DNA of 35,358 nt from XYA12-FULL-58-9 sp001798605. GTDB lineage: Bacteria > Myxococcota > XYA12-FULL-58-9. The notes beneath the pieces are model-generated. The model searched no databases and was not told where the DNA came from. It saw nothing but the letters and a program-made list of their open reading frames with translations. A program made the translations under genes and the position numbers. The DNA lies in contig DAINMX010000043.1 of assembly GCA_036736205.1 (NCBI GenBank), forward strand, positions 1-35,358, written 5' to 3'. Below, in pieces: positions 1 through 8,807 of this stretch (position 1 is the first letter of the stretch; every line of letters begins with the position of its first letter).

Positions 1-13
1 ATTCCCCAATGCC

Positions 14-1450
14 ATGAGGAGGGATGTGTTGAACTTGAAGCTATGCAAACGCAATGAAGAGGTAGCGACGATTGGGCCGGCAGGGTCAGGAGTCCTGGCC
101 ATAGTAACCGCGCTGGTTTGTGTGGCCGTAACCGGTAGCACCGCCAGAGCCGACCGCTGTGGCATCAGCGTGAAAAAGCAGGTGGAGATATCCGAGCCGG
201 CGCAGCGCGCGATCATCGGCCACAATGGCATCGAAGAGCTCATCATTTTGCAGACCGAAGTCAAGGCGAGTCGCGCTACCAAGATTCTCGAGTTTATGCC
301 CCTGCCGGCCAAGCCCAAGGTGGAGTTGGTTCCACAGGACTGTTTTGACAACCTGGGCAAGCTGCTCAAGAAGCATGAGGTTTCCTATTGGGTGGCGGGC
401 AAGACGTCGCGGGGTGCCCACCGCAATGGCAAGAGCGACCCTGAGCCAGTGACCATTGTCTTCAAAGAGAAGGTGGGGCCCCACGATATCACTGTTGTCG
501 AGGTGAGGGAGATCGAGGCTTTTGTGACGTGGATCGCCGATTACTTTGAGGACCACAAGCTCGGTTCTCCCAATTTGAGTGCGTCGCACCGCAAGATTGT
601 TGCGGGTTACCTGGCTCGAGAGGTGCGCTTTTTTGTTTTTGATTTGGTGGAGGCTGGCCCCAGGCAGAAAACCATCCAACCGGTGAGTTATCAGTTCCCT
701 AGTGTCGATCTCTATTATCCCCTGGAGGTGACCAACATCTATGGGGGCAAGAGCGGGGTGGTGGAGCTGTTTGTCATTACCCCTAGAGATTTGGGCATCG
801 GCTACCTCGAGATCCCCGCAACGGGGGCGATACCCGGCAGCTATTCGCGATCGACCGAGGCAACGCTCACACCCGATGAGCTCACACTGCTACATTCGGC
901 TTTGCCTGTGCTCGTCTCCAACAACTCCGCGACACTTCCGGCGTACCGTTACAAAGGTGCACTCAATTTTCACAACGACTTGAGGGTGTGCACTGGTCGT
1001 CGCGACCCGGATGCCCAGGCTCGGGCTTTTGTCACGGCCCTCAATGCCGGCAAGATGGACGAGGTCATTGCCCTTGTTGCTACGCCCTTTGCCATCGCCG
1101 GCAAGTCCCAAGCGAAGGACGATGTTGCCCTGCGGGTTGCCCTCCAGCAGTTGTTGGCGGCGCAACGCCTCTCCGGCGTGGTTGGTGATTCGGTGGCCAT
1201 TGCGGTGGATATGGCCGAGCCGGGGCTCACCGCTTCCTCTACCAGCGAAATCGGTTTGCAGAGGTTTGGGTTTGCTCCGGGGGATCCCTCCTTCGAGTTT
1301 GTCAAAACCCACTTTGGCGACGAGCAGGTGCATGTGGTGTGGATCAATGTGGGCGACAGTCAGGTCCTCGTCGTTGTGGGACCATCGTCATGTGATGCCA
1401 CCCTTTATCGCGTGCTCGGTTATGGGGGCGCGTGCGAAAGCCCCGAGTGA
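14..1450 (+). CDS. Secreted protein of unassigned conserved family
   Basis: 478 residues. After a 22-residue polar lead there is a clear export signal (hydrophobic residues about 25-42, likely cleavage after ARA at 46), so the mature protein starts DRCG and is periplasmic or surface-exposed. The first mature segment carries EPAQRAIIGHNGIEELIL-like and KILEFMPLPAKPKV motifs, which recall a secreted family of bacteria and archaea in which an EPxQRAIIxxNG stretch is followed by a conserved MPLPxxPKV element. I cannot name the family with certainty. The C-terminal part (about 330-478) looks like a separate alpha/beta domain. No catalytic motif is seen. The ATG at 14 is the first possible start in the window; no good Shine-Dalgarno is visible in the 13 bases before it, so the true start could be later (before the signal core) or upstream of the window. 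Confidence 0.75.
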   Translation: MRRDVLNLKLCKRNEEVATIGPAGSGVLAIVTALVCVAVTGSTARADRCGISVKKQVEISEPAQRAIIGHNGIEELIILQTEVKASRATKILEFMPLPAKPKVELVPQDCFDNLGKLLKKHEVSYWVAGKTSRGAHRNGKSDPEPVTIVFKEKVGPHDITVVEVREIEAFVTWIADYFEDHKLGSPNLSASHRKIVAGYLAREVRFFVFDLVEAGPRQKTIQPVSYQFPSVDLYYPLEVTNIYGGKSGVVELFVITPRDLGIGYLEIPATGAIPGSYSRSTEATLTPDELTLLHSALPVLVSNNSATLPAYRYKGALNFHNDLRVCTGRRDPDAQARAFVTALNAGKMDEVIALVATPFAIAGKSQAKDDVALRVALQQLLAAQRLSGVVGDSVAIAVDMAEPGLTASSTSEIGLQRFGFAPGDPSFEFVKTHFGDEQVHVVWINVGDSQVLVVVGPSSCDATLYRVLGYGGACESPE

Positions 1451-1574
1451 ATCGCGAGATCGGTCCTCGTCACGCCACCTTTCAACCTACGATTGATATG
1501 TGCTCGAATCCCAAAAAACAAATTCTCCGTCTCGCAAGCGCACCTCGATTACAAAGAGCGGAGCCTGAGCTTGG

Positions 1575-2222
1575 ATGATGAGCCTTGACACGATCAACAC
1601 GACTGCGACCAATCCGTTGGTGCTCTTGTCGAATTGGCTGCAGGATGCAGCCGCGCATGGAGCGTTTCCCAACCCAAACGCCATGAGCCTTGCCACCGTG
1701 GATCCGGATGGTCGTCCGTCCAATCGAATCGTGCTCTGCAAGGAAATCGATGCTGTCCGTGGCGGCGTAAAGTTTTACACCAACTACGAGAGTCGCAAGG
1801 CCGTAGCCCAGGCACACAACCCGTTTGCCGCAGCCACATTTTACTGGGATGCCATGGCGCGGCAGGCGCGGGTCGAGGGGGTCCTGCAACGGCTTAGCGC
1901 GGCGGAGAGCGACGCGTATTTTGCGTCGCGTCCTATCGGTGCTCGTATCGGTGCCTGGGTCAGCCGCCAGAGTCGGCCATTGGCATCAAAAGACGAGCTC
2001 ATGGGCACCTTTGAAGAAGCCGGCCGGGGTGCACGGGGCCGTGATGTGTCACGACCACCACACTGGGGTGGTTACTTCCTGCTTGCGGATCGGGTGGAGC
2101 TGTGGGTCGCCCGTGACCACAGGTTGCACGAGCGGGTGCTCTGGTCGAGACCGCTGCACGTCAACGATGACGGCAGTGCGACGTCGACCGGCGACTGGAT
2201 GAGCACCCTGCTTTATCCTTGA
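1575..2222 (+). CDS. pdxH: Pyridoxamine/pyridoxine 5'-phosphate oxidase
   Basis: Makes pyridoxal 5'-phosphate from PNP or PMP using FMN and O2, the last step of vitamin B6 synthesis or salvage in the cytosol. The 215-residue length is normal. Family blocks occur in order: RIVLCKEID (51-59), FYTNYESRKA (67-76, FMN phosphate site), RQARVEGV (96-103), SDAYFASRPIGARIGAW (112-128), RPPHWGGY (160-167), ELWVARDHRLHERV (175-188, with the R-x-H substrate pair at R183/H185). The usual C-terminal RLAP is TLLYP here, a departure at a normally conserved tail. Two adjacent ATG codons (1575, 1578) could serve as the start. It is a single gene, with no pdx partner beside it. The PLP it makes would serve the aminotransferase of the sugar locus, but that link is only metabolic. 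Confidence 0.95.
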   Translation: MMSLDTINTTATNPLVLLSNWLQDAAAHGAFPNPNAMSLATVDPDGRPSNRIVLCKEIDAVRGGVKFYTNYESRKAVAQAHNPFAAATFYWDAMARQARVEGVLQRLSAAESDAYFASRPIGARIGAWVSRQSRPLASKDELMGTFEEAGRGARGRDVSRPPHWGGYFLLADRVELWVARDHRLHERVLWSRPLHVNDDGSATSTGDWMSTLLYP

Positions 2223-2281
2223 GCGAGTTTGTCCACGCCACTGGGCTGGTTTCGGCAAGAGTTTCGTTCTAGTGTCGCCCG

Positions 2282-2914
2282 ATGGCAGCACGCAAGCGTG
2301 TGTCGACGAACCCCGAGTGGACATCCGGCGAGCTACGCACTTTGCGCAGCCTGAAAGGTCCTTGTGGCATTCAACGTTTTCTTAACGACTTGACCTACAA
2401 TCTGGAAGGAACCGCGAGATCACCGCGTTACGTGCTCCACCATCGCACGGCGCACTGTTTCGAGGGTGCCTTGTTTGCCGCGTCCGCCTTACGCATCCAT
2501 GGATATCCAGCACTCATTGTCGATTTCGAGGCGGTCCGCGACACCGATCACGTGATCGCCGTATTTCGCGACCACGGTCTTTGGGGATCGATCGCGACCA
2601 GCAACTATTCCGGAGTGCGAGGACGTCAGCCAGTCTATCGCAGCCTGCGTGAGCTGGTGATGAGCTACTTCGAAGGCTACTTCAACCTCGCCGGCGAGCG
2701 CACGTTGCGCACCTATTCACGCCCGGTAAACATGAAGATGTTTGACGCCTTGCGTTGGGAAACCTGCGCCGAGCCGGTGTGGTTCGTCGCCGAGTATCTC
2801 TTCACTATCTCCCACACGCCTCTTCTCAGCGACGCTCAGGCCCGCGGACTTGCCCGGATTGACGCGCGCACCAAGGCGGCCGGATTGGTAGGGCATCGGC
2901 GCAAACGACGTTGA
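2282..2914 (+). CDS. Transglutaminase-like (papain-fold) protein
   Basis: 210 residues, no signal peptide, probably cytosolic. The central part looks like a compact transglutaminase-like core: an AHCFEGALFAASALR helix with a candidate catalytic Cys59, a strand-like block GYPALIVDFEAV, and DHVIAVF with candidate His90 followed by WGSIATSNY, where an Asn/Ser rather than the classical Asp could be the third residue. The spacing (31 residues Cys to His, about 15 to the next polar residue) fits the fold. The C-terminal 50 residues are helical and end in a basic RRKRR tail. Substrate unknown. It follows pdxH by 60 bases on the same strand and could share its transcript. Assignment rests on the Cys/His pattern only. 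Confidence 0.7.
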   Translation: MAARKRVSTNPEWTSGELRTLRSLKGPCGIQRFLNDLTYNLEGTARSPRYVLHHRTAHCFEGALFAASALRIHGYPALIVDFEAVRDTDHVIAVFRDHGLWGSIATSNYSGVRGRQPVYRSLRELVMSYFEGYFNLAGERTLRTYSRPVNMKMFDALRWETCAEPVWFVAEYLFTISHTPLLSDAQARGLARIDARTKAAGLVGHRRKRR

Positions 2915-3076
2915 TAGAGGTGCATCTTGCCCACGAGATGATCAATATCTATCGAGCTCAAGAGAAACACCAGCAAAACGCCTACAGAGTCTGCACGCCC
3001 AGACCGAAACGACGTTAGGGTGAAGCGATGGCGATGAGATCGCCGCATGACCCGACCGAACCCCAAAGGTCCAGTC

Positions 3077-4408
3077 CTAGTTGCAACGGGTCCCAATATG
3101 AGTGGCGTTCACTTCGATGTTGGAGGCAGCCGGCTGTGCGCCATTGGTGTCTGCCCCAATCATGAAGACTTCAGCTTCCTCCGCACAAATGGAGATCTTG
3201 GATTGCAATCCCCCGGAATCGTTGTTGCAGGCAATTTCCTCTCCTCCACACGTACCCCGGCGGGCCCAGAGGACCGTGTCGTAGTCACTGCCAAAGGTGT
3301 CGATTTCCCACACTCCCGCTTTGTTGGCGATCCATTCCAAGACGACGTCCAGTCCCCCTGGGGTGCCACAGCTGGGATCCAGTGTGTTGTCGTGGAAGGC
3401 TTGGCTGAATATGCCGTCAAAGGACCACAGGGCACCTTCAAAATCCTGTGCCGCGGTGTAGGGCTCATAACATTCGGAATCACTCGAAAGACAAAGACTG
3501 TCGATGTAACACTTCCAATCATCACAGTCGGATTGACCATCGCCGTCATCATCCGCCTGATTGCCACAATCCTCTTCATCCTCGCTGGCATAAATGGCCA
3601 AGCGACCAACGCCGCCACCTTCTGAGAATTTGTCGACAATGATGCAATACTGGTCGTCAGTAGGCACAAAATCATTTGCGCGAGGATGGCCACAGCCCCT
3701 GAAATACCCATTGCAGTCGGTGCACAACACTTCGGCACCGTCGCAATCGCCTGCGCGAATGTGGATGGCCCCATCGTAAGACACCGGCCAGCCGACAACG
3801 TTCACGGCTTGACCTTTTAAATCCCCCGGCCGCCACAGGAAACCGATGTCATGGCCGCCTGCTGCGAGACATGCGCTTGGATCTGCCTGTTCATCTTCCG
3901 GCGTGATGCAGCAATTGTTTGCGCTCGAATGATAAGTATCCTCTTCGTTGCGGGTATCAACAAGCCACGCGCCGGCACCCACCGGTGCCGGGCATATTGC
4001 ATACTCGCACGTGCACTGACAGGACCCCTCGGTGTCACACACTTCGCCGACGAGGGAGCACTTGTCCGGACACGTGCCCCCACAACCGTTGTCCCCGCAA
4101 CACTTACCGTCGCAGGTGGGCTGGCAACACGTTTGAGTGTCAACCTTGCACACCGCACCTTCGGCACAGCAGATCCCATTGCACTCGACAGACGCGCAAA
4201 CGCACTCGCAGGAACCGGCGTTGCAAATTTGATTGGTTGCGGCGCAGGAATCGGTACAATCTCCGCCACAACCATCGTCGCCACAGCATTTCGCGGAGCA
4301 ATTTGGCACGCAGTCAGGAGCCGCGATCTTGCTATCGCTACATCCACCCAGAAGAGCGAACAGCGCAACGCAGACGATGTTCAGAATGACCATAGGATAG
4401 GTTCTCAT
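3077..4408 (-). CDS. Cys-rich surface lipoprotein with CCGDxGCGG repeats
   Basis: 443 residues. The N-terminal signal ends in a lipobox (LLGGC, Cys23), so it should be lipid-anchored and exported. Residues about 30-145 are a disulfide-rich region with repeated units containing CCGDDGCGG and CCGDNGCGG spaced by CxCxC motifs. The middle part has a CGNQADDDGDGQSDCDDWKC segment, a calcium-loop-like motif frequent in myxobacterial and other deltaproteobacterial secreted proteins. The last 130 residues (EGALWSFDG ... YDTVLWARRGTCGGEEIACNND ...) resemble the beta-sandwich PPC-type domains attached to secreted proteins. No enzyme motif is seen. It is divergent from the EGF lipoprotein at 4657, with 248 bases between them, so the pair may be co-regulated. 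A role in surface adhesion is inference. Confidence 0.85.
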   Translation of the reverse strand: MRTYPMVILNIVCVALFALLGGCSDSKIAAPDCVPNCSAKCCGDDGCGGDCTDSCAATNQICNAGSCECVCASVECNGICCAEGAVCKVDTQTCCQPTCDGKCCGDNGCGGTCPDKCSLVGEVCDTEGSCQCTCEYAICPAPVGAGAWLVDTRNEEDTYHSSANNCCITPEDEQADPSACLAAGGHDIGFLWRPGDLKGQAVNVVGWPVSYDGAIHIRAGDCDGAEVLCTDCNGYFRGCGHPRANDFVPTDDQYCIIVDKFSEGGGVGRLAIYASEDEEDCGNQADDDGDGQSDCDDWKCYIDSLCLSSDSECYEPYTAAQDFEGALWSFDGIFSQAFHDNTLDPSCGTPGGLDVVLEWIANKAGVWEIDTFGSDYDTVLWARRGTCGGEEIACNNDSGGLQSKISICAEEAEVFMIGADTNGAQPAASNIEVNATHIGTRCN

Positions 4409-4453
4409 GAGCCCCGCCAGTTTCTCTCAACAACGACCTGCTTGTCGCGACCG

Positions 4454-4480
4454 TTGGAATTGACTTTTGGAGAGTATAAT
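4454..4480 (+). promoter_or_regulatory. Candidate promoter for the EGF lipoprotein
   Basis: A perfect TATAAT at 4475-4480 lies in the 248-base divergent region. The best partner is TTGGAA at 4454-4459 with a short 15-base spacer. Transcription would start near 4487 and give a leader of about 170 bases before the ATG at 4657. The -10 match is exact but the -35 and spacing are weak. Confidence 0.35.
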
Positions 4481-4645
4481 CCTGGATTGATCGAGAATGC
4501 CAGAAGTGGCGCGGGCACGCAGGCAAACCCCATTGGGGCCTCGAAAAGATCAATCAATTGGCTTTACGGGGGGCCGGTGAACGTGCTTAGGATGCCCGCC
4601 GAGGGTGCCGTTGCCAGATTCCGACTCAACCTTTTTATTCCACTC

Positions 4646-4651
4646 AAGGAG
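4646..4651 (+). promoter_or_regulatory. Ribosome binding site of the EGF lipoprotein
   Basis: AAGGAG five bases before the ATG at 4657 is a strong Shine-Dalgarno. It fixes the start of the 1303-residue lipoprotein against the other ATG and GTG codons nearby. Confidence 0.85.
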
Positions 4652-4656
4652 AAACA

Positions 4657-7600
4657 ATGGTGTCAACCAATTTCCATGCACGGGTTCTCTGTGCCTTGTT
4701 CTTGCCGCTCTTTGCCGTTGCTTGCGGTGATGAAGCGACCGACAAGTGCGACAACGGCTTCAGCAAGAGTGCGGACGGCAAGTGCGTCGATGTCGACGAA
4801 TGTGCCGCTGGCACTGACAACTGTGGCACCAACGGGACGTGTGCCAACACGGCCGGTGGTTTCACCTGCGCGTGTAATCAGTACTACAGCGGTGATGGCG
4901 TCACCTGCAGCGATGTCGACGAGTGCGCGACCAACAACGGCGACTGTGGTGCGGCGTCGGCCTGGACCTGCTCAAACAACGTCGGGGCGGTGCCGACTTG
5001 TACCGATATCAATGAGTGCACGGCCAATACCGACAACTGCGACCCTCACGCGACGTGCACCAATACGACCGGTGGATTCACCTGCGCGTGTAACACGGGT
5101 TACGACGGCAATGGTACGGACTGCGTCGACGAGGACGGATGCGCGGACAACCCATGCGATGACGCCGGTGACACAGGTGCCACATGCGCCGATGTCGCGG
5201 CACCGGCGACGGGATTCACCTGCACGTGCAGCAGCCATTTTGAGAACGCCACTTGCACCGACATCAACGAGTGCCTGACCAACAACGGCGACTGCGACAT
5301 CAACGCCACCTGCAGCAATACGACGGGAAGCTCTACCTGCACGTGCAATCAGTATTACAGCGGTAACGGCACCACCTGCAGCGACGTTGACGAGTGCGCG
5401 ACCAACAACGGCGACTGTGGTGCGGCGTCGGCCTGGACCTGCTCAAACAACGTCGGGGAGGCACCGACTTGTACCGACATCAATGAGTGCATAGTCGAGA
5501 CCGACGACTGCGACACCAACGCGACGTGCGCCAACACCATTGGTGGATATACCTGCGTCTGCAATGATGGATACGCCGGCAGTGGAACGGCGTGCGCTGA
5601 CGTCGATGAGTGCACCGATAATACCGACAACTGCGATGTCAATGCGACGTGCGCCAACACTTCGCCCCCGCAGGAGTTCACCTGTACCTGCAATCAGTAC
5701 TGGCAAGGCGATGGCGTGACCTGCACCGACGTGGACGAGTGCGCGAGCGACAATGGCGACTGCGGTGACGCGGTCGACTGGCAGTGCGCCAATAATATTG
5801 GCACCGCACCAACGTGCACTCCGATTATCCGCATCTCCGGTGTCATCAATGACCTGCCCAACTCGAATTACAATGGGAGCAGTGTCGTCGTTCGCGTCTA
5901 TGGTGCTGCCGATGAGATCCTGGACCCCATCTACGAACAAGTTATCTCTGTCTCGGGATTCGGGCCACTCGAGGATGAGCCCTACGAATTTGTTGTGGAA
6001 GACGGGACCTATTACGTCCGCGCGTTCCGCGACGCCAACGACGACGGTCTGCCCCAGCTCCCGTTTGAAACTCAGTCTGCAGGCCTCGAGGTAGTGGTTT
6101 CGGGGGCCTCAGCATTGAACCAGAACCTCGTCCTTCTCAATTCCTTCAACCTTCCCGGCGCTTTTTCCTTCCATTTTGACGCCCAAACCAGGAACTTCGG
6201 TGCCCGCTGGTCGGCCGACGCGGGCGGCGAGTGCGGCGGCTATTCCATGTTTCTCAGCGGCGGCATGCAGGATGGCTATGGCGCTTTCAGCGGCCCGTTC
6301 GTGCGCACCCCGAATCGTGGAGACCTCACTCTTCTCGACGACGGTGGCTGCGGTTGGGACGGCAGCAACGTCGACTTGAGCTTTGACGATAACAGTGGCG
6401 ACCAGCGTTTTGGACGCGGCTTTTTCGAACCGGATGCAACTGACGCGGGCGATTACACCTTCTGGTACCAGGATCTGGACAACGACCTCTTTGGGGTTCA
6501 GGTCGACACCGTTGATCCTGTCGTCAAGCTCGACAACAATGTGCAACTGACGAGCCCAACCTCGCCGGCCAGCACGATGCCGTTCTTTGATTGGAACGAC
6601 ATCGCTGGTGCGGTTTACTACTCAGTGAACGTCTGGGGCCACGGCAACGGATACTGGTTTGGCAATGGTACGACCGACAGCGAATTCCAAATGTCTGAGG
6701 CGCTGCCCGATGACCAGGCTTATAGCTGCCAGATCTCGATGCACGACCAAAGTCAGATGGGCGGGGAAATAGATGCCTACTCCGCTGGGACGCAAATCAT
6801 GTTCCTCGTCGACGCAGATGGACAGGACACGACGACGGTGCAGGGAAGCATCACCAATACGTCCGGTACGACAGGGCCGTATGTGATTCAGGTTGAGGGT
6901 TACTACGGTCCTGAGGCGATTCTGAGCCTGCCCGAGACGGCCGATGAGTACTCGGTTGTGGTCTTCATGAATTCGGAGGTCGGGATCTGGGCCTACATTG
7001 ATGCAAACGGAGACTCCCGTTACCAGGACGGGGAGCCATCGACTTCCCTCCGCATTGACGCGAGCAGCGGCCCGGTCACGGGCGCTGACATCATCTTCCG
7101 GCCGCCGGTGGTCCACCTCGCGCCGGCGGATGGTGCCATTCAGGTTGGCGGTACCCCTGCATTGTCTTGGGTTGCGTATCCGGAGGCCGCCGCGCCGGTA
7201 GGTTCCTGGTGCTATGTGTTCTTGGCGCAGCACTACGATTCTGATGACATGCCCCAGATCGCTTGGACCGTGCCGAACACTGTGACGAGCTATGACATGG
7301 AGTTTCCGCCGGAGGATCGCTGGGACCTTCTGTGTTCATTCTTCTTTGGTACCTACGATCCCGACACGGATGAGTGTAACACCTGGGGTTCGAGCACCGA
7401 CCTTTGGGACTCGATTGCCTGGGGTTGGGAGGTTGTTGTCATCGACTGTGCCTACGATGACTTGATGTGCCTCTTCGACCGGCTGATGAATGACCGGGGA
7501 TACGCAGGCACGGACGGTCCTTGGTTCCTCAGCCCCGGATGCCCACCCGGCACCACCGACAACGGTGGCAGCTGTGATGACACTGACGGTTGTCTCGTCA

Positions 7601-8568
7601 ACGACTGCATCACCGACGGTGATACCGGTGCCACGTGTGTAGATGTTGCCGCGCCGGACGAAGGTTACACCTGCGACTGCTCGATCGGGTTCTTCTTTAA
7701 TGGCTTGACCTGCGCGGCGGACACCGATGAGTGCGTCGCACAGTCGAACCCGTGTGATGACAATGGGGACGACGGCGCGTTTTGCTATGATCCGCCGGGA
7801 CCGACTCCCTACTATTGTGATTGCACTTACGGCTACAACTTCAACGGGACGACTTGCGTGGCGTACGATGCTTGTGCCGACCAATCCAACCCGTGCGACG
7901 ACCAGGGAGATGGCAGTGCGTCCTGCTGGGATCCGCCGGGACCGGATTCTTACCAGTGCGAGTGCAGCGGCGGCTTCTACTTCAACGGCTGGACCTGCGA
8001 GCCCGATCTTGACGCTTGCGTTGTCCAATCCAACCCGTGCGACGACATGGGAGATAGCAGTGCGATCTGCGATGACCCACCGGGACAACAACCTTACGGT
8101 TGCACTTGCACCGGCCCGGCATTCTTCTTTGATGGGTACACGTGTCAGGCCGACCTAGATGTCTGCGTGTCCCTGGACAATCCGTGCGACGATAACGGCG
8201 ACAGCAGCGGGACGTGCAATGAGGGTTTCGGAGAAAGCTATTTCTGTACCTGTAGTGAGCCGACGTATTATTTCGAAGGAACCTCCTGTTTCCTGGACTT
8301 CGATGTCTGCTCGGGCGTCGATTGCACCGCGGGCGGTGATACCGTCGCGAGCTGCTACGAGGGGCCAGGTTCACAATTCTACTGTGGCTGCAGTTTTGGC
8401 TACATCTTTGACGGTAGCACATGCGTCCCTGACCCCTGCCTCGACAATCCTTGCGATGATGACGGAGACGCGAGTGGGATGTGCTTCCCGATGGGTGCCT
8501 TCAGCTACGGCTGCTTCTGTACGATGCCGCCCTACATGTTCGACGGCATGACCTGCGCTCTGCAGTAG
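4657..8568 (+). CDS. Large EGF-like repeat lipoprotein
   Basis: 1303 residues, acidic and Cys-rich. The signal peptide ends in FAVAC (Cys23), a lipobox-like site, so it is probably anchored in the outer membrane and exposed. Residues about 30-387 are tandem calcium-binding EGF-like modules: repeated DVDEC/DINEC starts, a CxNTxGGFTC core and a CNxxYxGxGxxC end. Residues about 388-960 contain no EGF units; they begin with a VRVYG...YYVRAFRDANDDG segment like the beta-sandwich or SdrD/carboxypeptidase-regulatory type, followed by further sandwich-like blocks. Residues about 962-1303 are a second, different EGF-like array with QSNPCDDxGDxSAxCxDPPG and FFFDGxTC signatures. There is no C-terminal sorting tail. 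Such proteins are usually adhesins or matrix proteins; the ligand is unknown. The two EGF classes suggest separate duplications on either side of the core. Confidence 0.9.
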   Translation: MVSTNFHARVLCALFLPLFAVACGDEATDKCDNGFSKSADGKCVDVDECAAGTDNCGTNGTCANTAGGFTCACNQYYSGDGVTCSDVDECATNNGDCGAASAWTCSNNVGAVPTCTDINECTANTDNCDPHATCTNTTGGFTCACNTGYDGNGTDCVDEDGCADNPCDDAGDTGATCADVAAPATGFTCTCSSHFENATCTDINECLTNNGDCDINATCSNTTGSSTCTCNQYYSGNGTTCSDVDECATNNGDCGAASAWTCSNNVGEAPTCTDINECIVETDDCDTNATCANTIGGYTCVCNDGYAGSGTACADVDECTDNTDNCDVNATCANTSPPQEFTCTCNQYWQGDGVTCTDVDECASDNGDCGDAVDWQCANNIGTAPTCTPIIRISGVINDLPNSNYNGSSVVVRVYGAADEILDPIYEQVISVSGFGPLEDEPYEFVVEDGTYYVRAFRDANDDGLPQLPFETQSAGLEVVVSGASALNQNLVLLNSFNLPGAFSFHFDAQTRNFGARWSADAGGECGGYSMFLSGGMQDGYGAFSGPFVRTPNRGDLTLLDDGGCGWDGSNVDLSFDDNSGDQRFGRGFFEPDATDAGDYTFWYQDLDNDLFGVQVDTVDPVVKLDNNVQLTSPTSPASTMPFFDWNDIAGAVYYSVNVWGHGNGYWFGNGTTDSEFQMSEALPDDQAYSCQISMHDQSQMGGEIDAYSAGTQIMFLVDADGQDTTTVQGSITNTSGTTGPYVIQVEGYYGPEAILSLPETADEYSVVVFMNSEVGIWAYIDANGDSRYQDGEPSTSLRIDASSGPVTGADIIFRPPVVHLAPADGAIQVGGTPALSWVAYPEAAAPVGSWCYVFLAQHYDSDDMPQIAWTVPNTVTSYDMEFPPEDRWDLLCSFFFGTYDPDTDECNTWGSSTDLWDSIAWGWEVVVIDCAYDDLMCLFDRLMNDRGYAGTDGPWFLSPGCPPGTTDNGGSCDDTDGCLVNDCITDGDTGATCVDVAAPDEGYTCDCSIGFFFNGLTCAADTDECVAQSNPCDDNGDDGAFCYDPPGPTPYYCDCTYGYNFNGTTCVAYDACADQSNPCDDQGDGSASCWDPPGPDSYQCECSGGFYFNGWTCEPDLDACVVQSNPCDDMGDSSAICDDPPGQQPYGCTCTGPAFFFDGYTCQADLDVCVSLDNPCDDNGDSSGTCNEGFGESYFCTCSEPTYYFEGTSCFLDFDVCSGVDCTAGGDTVASCYEGPGSQFYCGCSFGYIFDGSTCVPDPCLDNPCDDDGDASGMCFPMGAFSYGCFCTMPPYMFDGMTCALQ

Positions 8569-8584
8569 GTTGGGGTGACTTCGA

Positions 8585-8649
8585 GAAGTCCAAGGGCAAT
8601 TCCCGGCGCGCGAAGCTAGTGAGCCCGTCGGGTTGCGCCCTTGGACTTC
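8585..8649. terminator. 13-bp perfect inverted repeat after the EGF gene
   Basis: The arm gaagtccaagggc (8585-8597) is exactly reverse-complementary to 8637-8649. The 39-base interior can form a second small hairpin (cccg with cggg, 8602-8632). It starts 17 bases after the stop of the EGF gene, so it may end that transcript. There is no T-tract after the second arm, so it would not be a classical intrinsic terminator; a processing site or a small dispersed repeat is also possible. Confidence 0.5.
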
Positions 8650-8807
8650 ATCTCCTCGTCGAGTGTGATGTCCGGCTTGCGCTCTCAGACAGGTTGTATC
8701 GGTCGAACATCACTCGAACACCACGCGCGTCCCGTGCTCAATAGTCTCAACAGTACTCAACAGTGCGCGGGATTTGTTGTCTGGCTGGGGTGTGGTAGGT
8801 ATCGGCT

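Noticed and set aside
3030..3044. ggcgat-gag-atcgcc hairpin as terminator for two convergent genes
   Set aside because: Six-base stem, no T-tract; too weak to call.
4461..4480. TTGACT with TATAAT as a promoter pair
   Set aside because: Only nine bases separate them; a workable spacer needs about 16-18, so TTGGAA was listed instead with low confidence.
3851..5278. 475-codon open frame on the plus strand
   Set aside because: It is antisense to the Cys-rich lipoprotein and then runs out of frame into the EGF gene; Arg/Thr/Ala-rich with no domain. It arises from GC codon bias.
7336..8091. 251-codon minus-strand frame
   Set aside because: Antisense of EGF repeats, with Val/Ala/Arg composition due to repeated Cys/Asp codons on the other strand.
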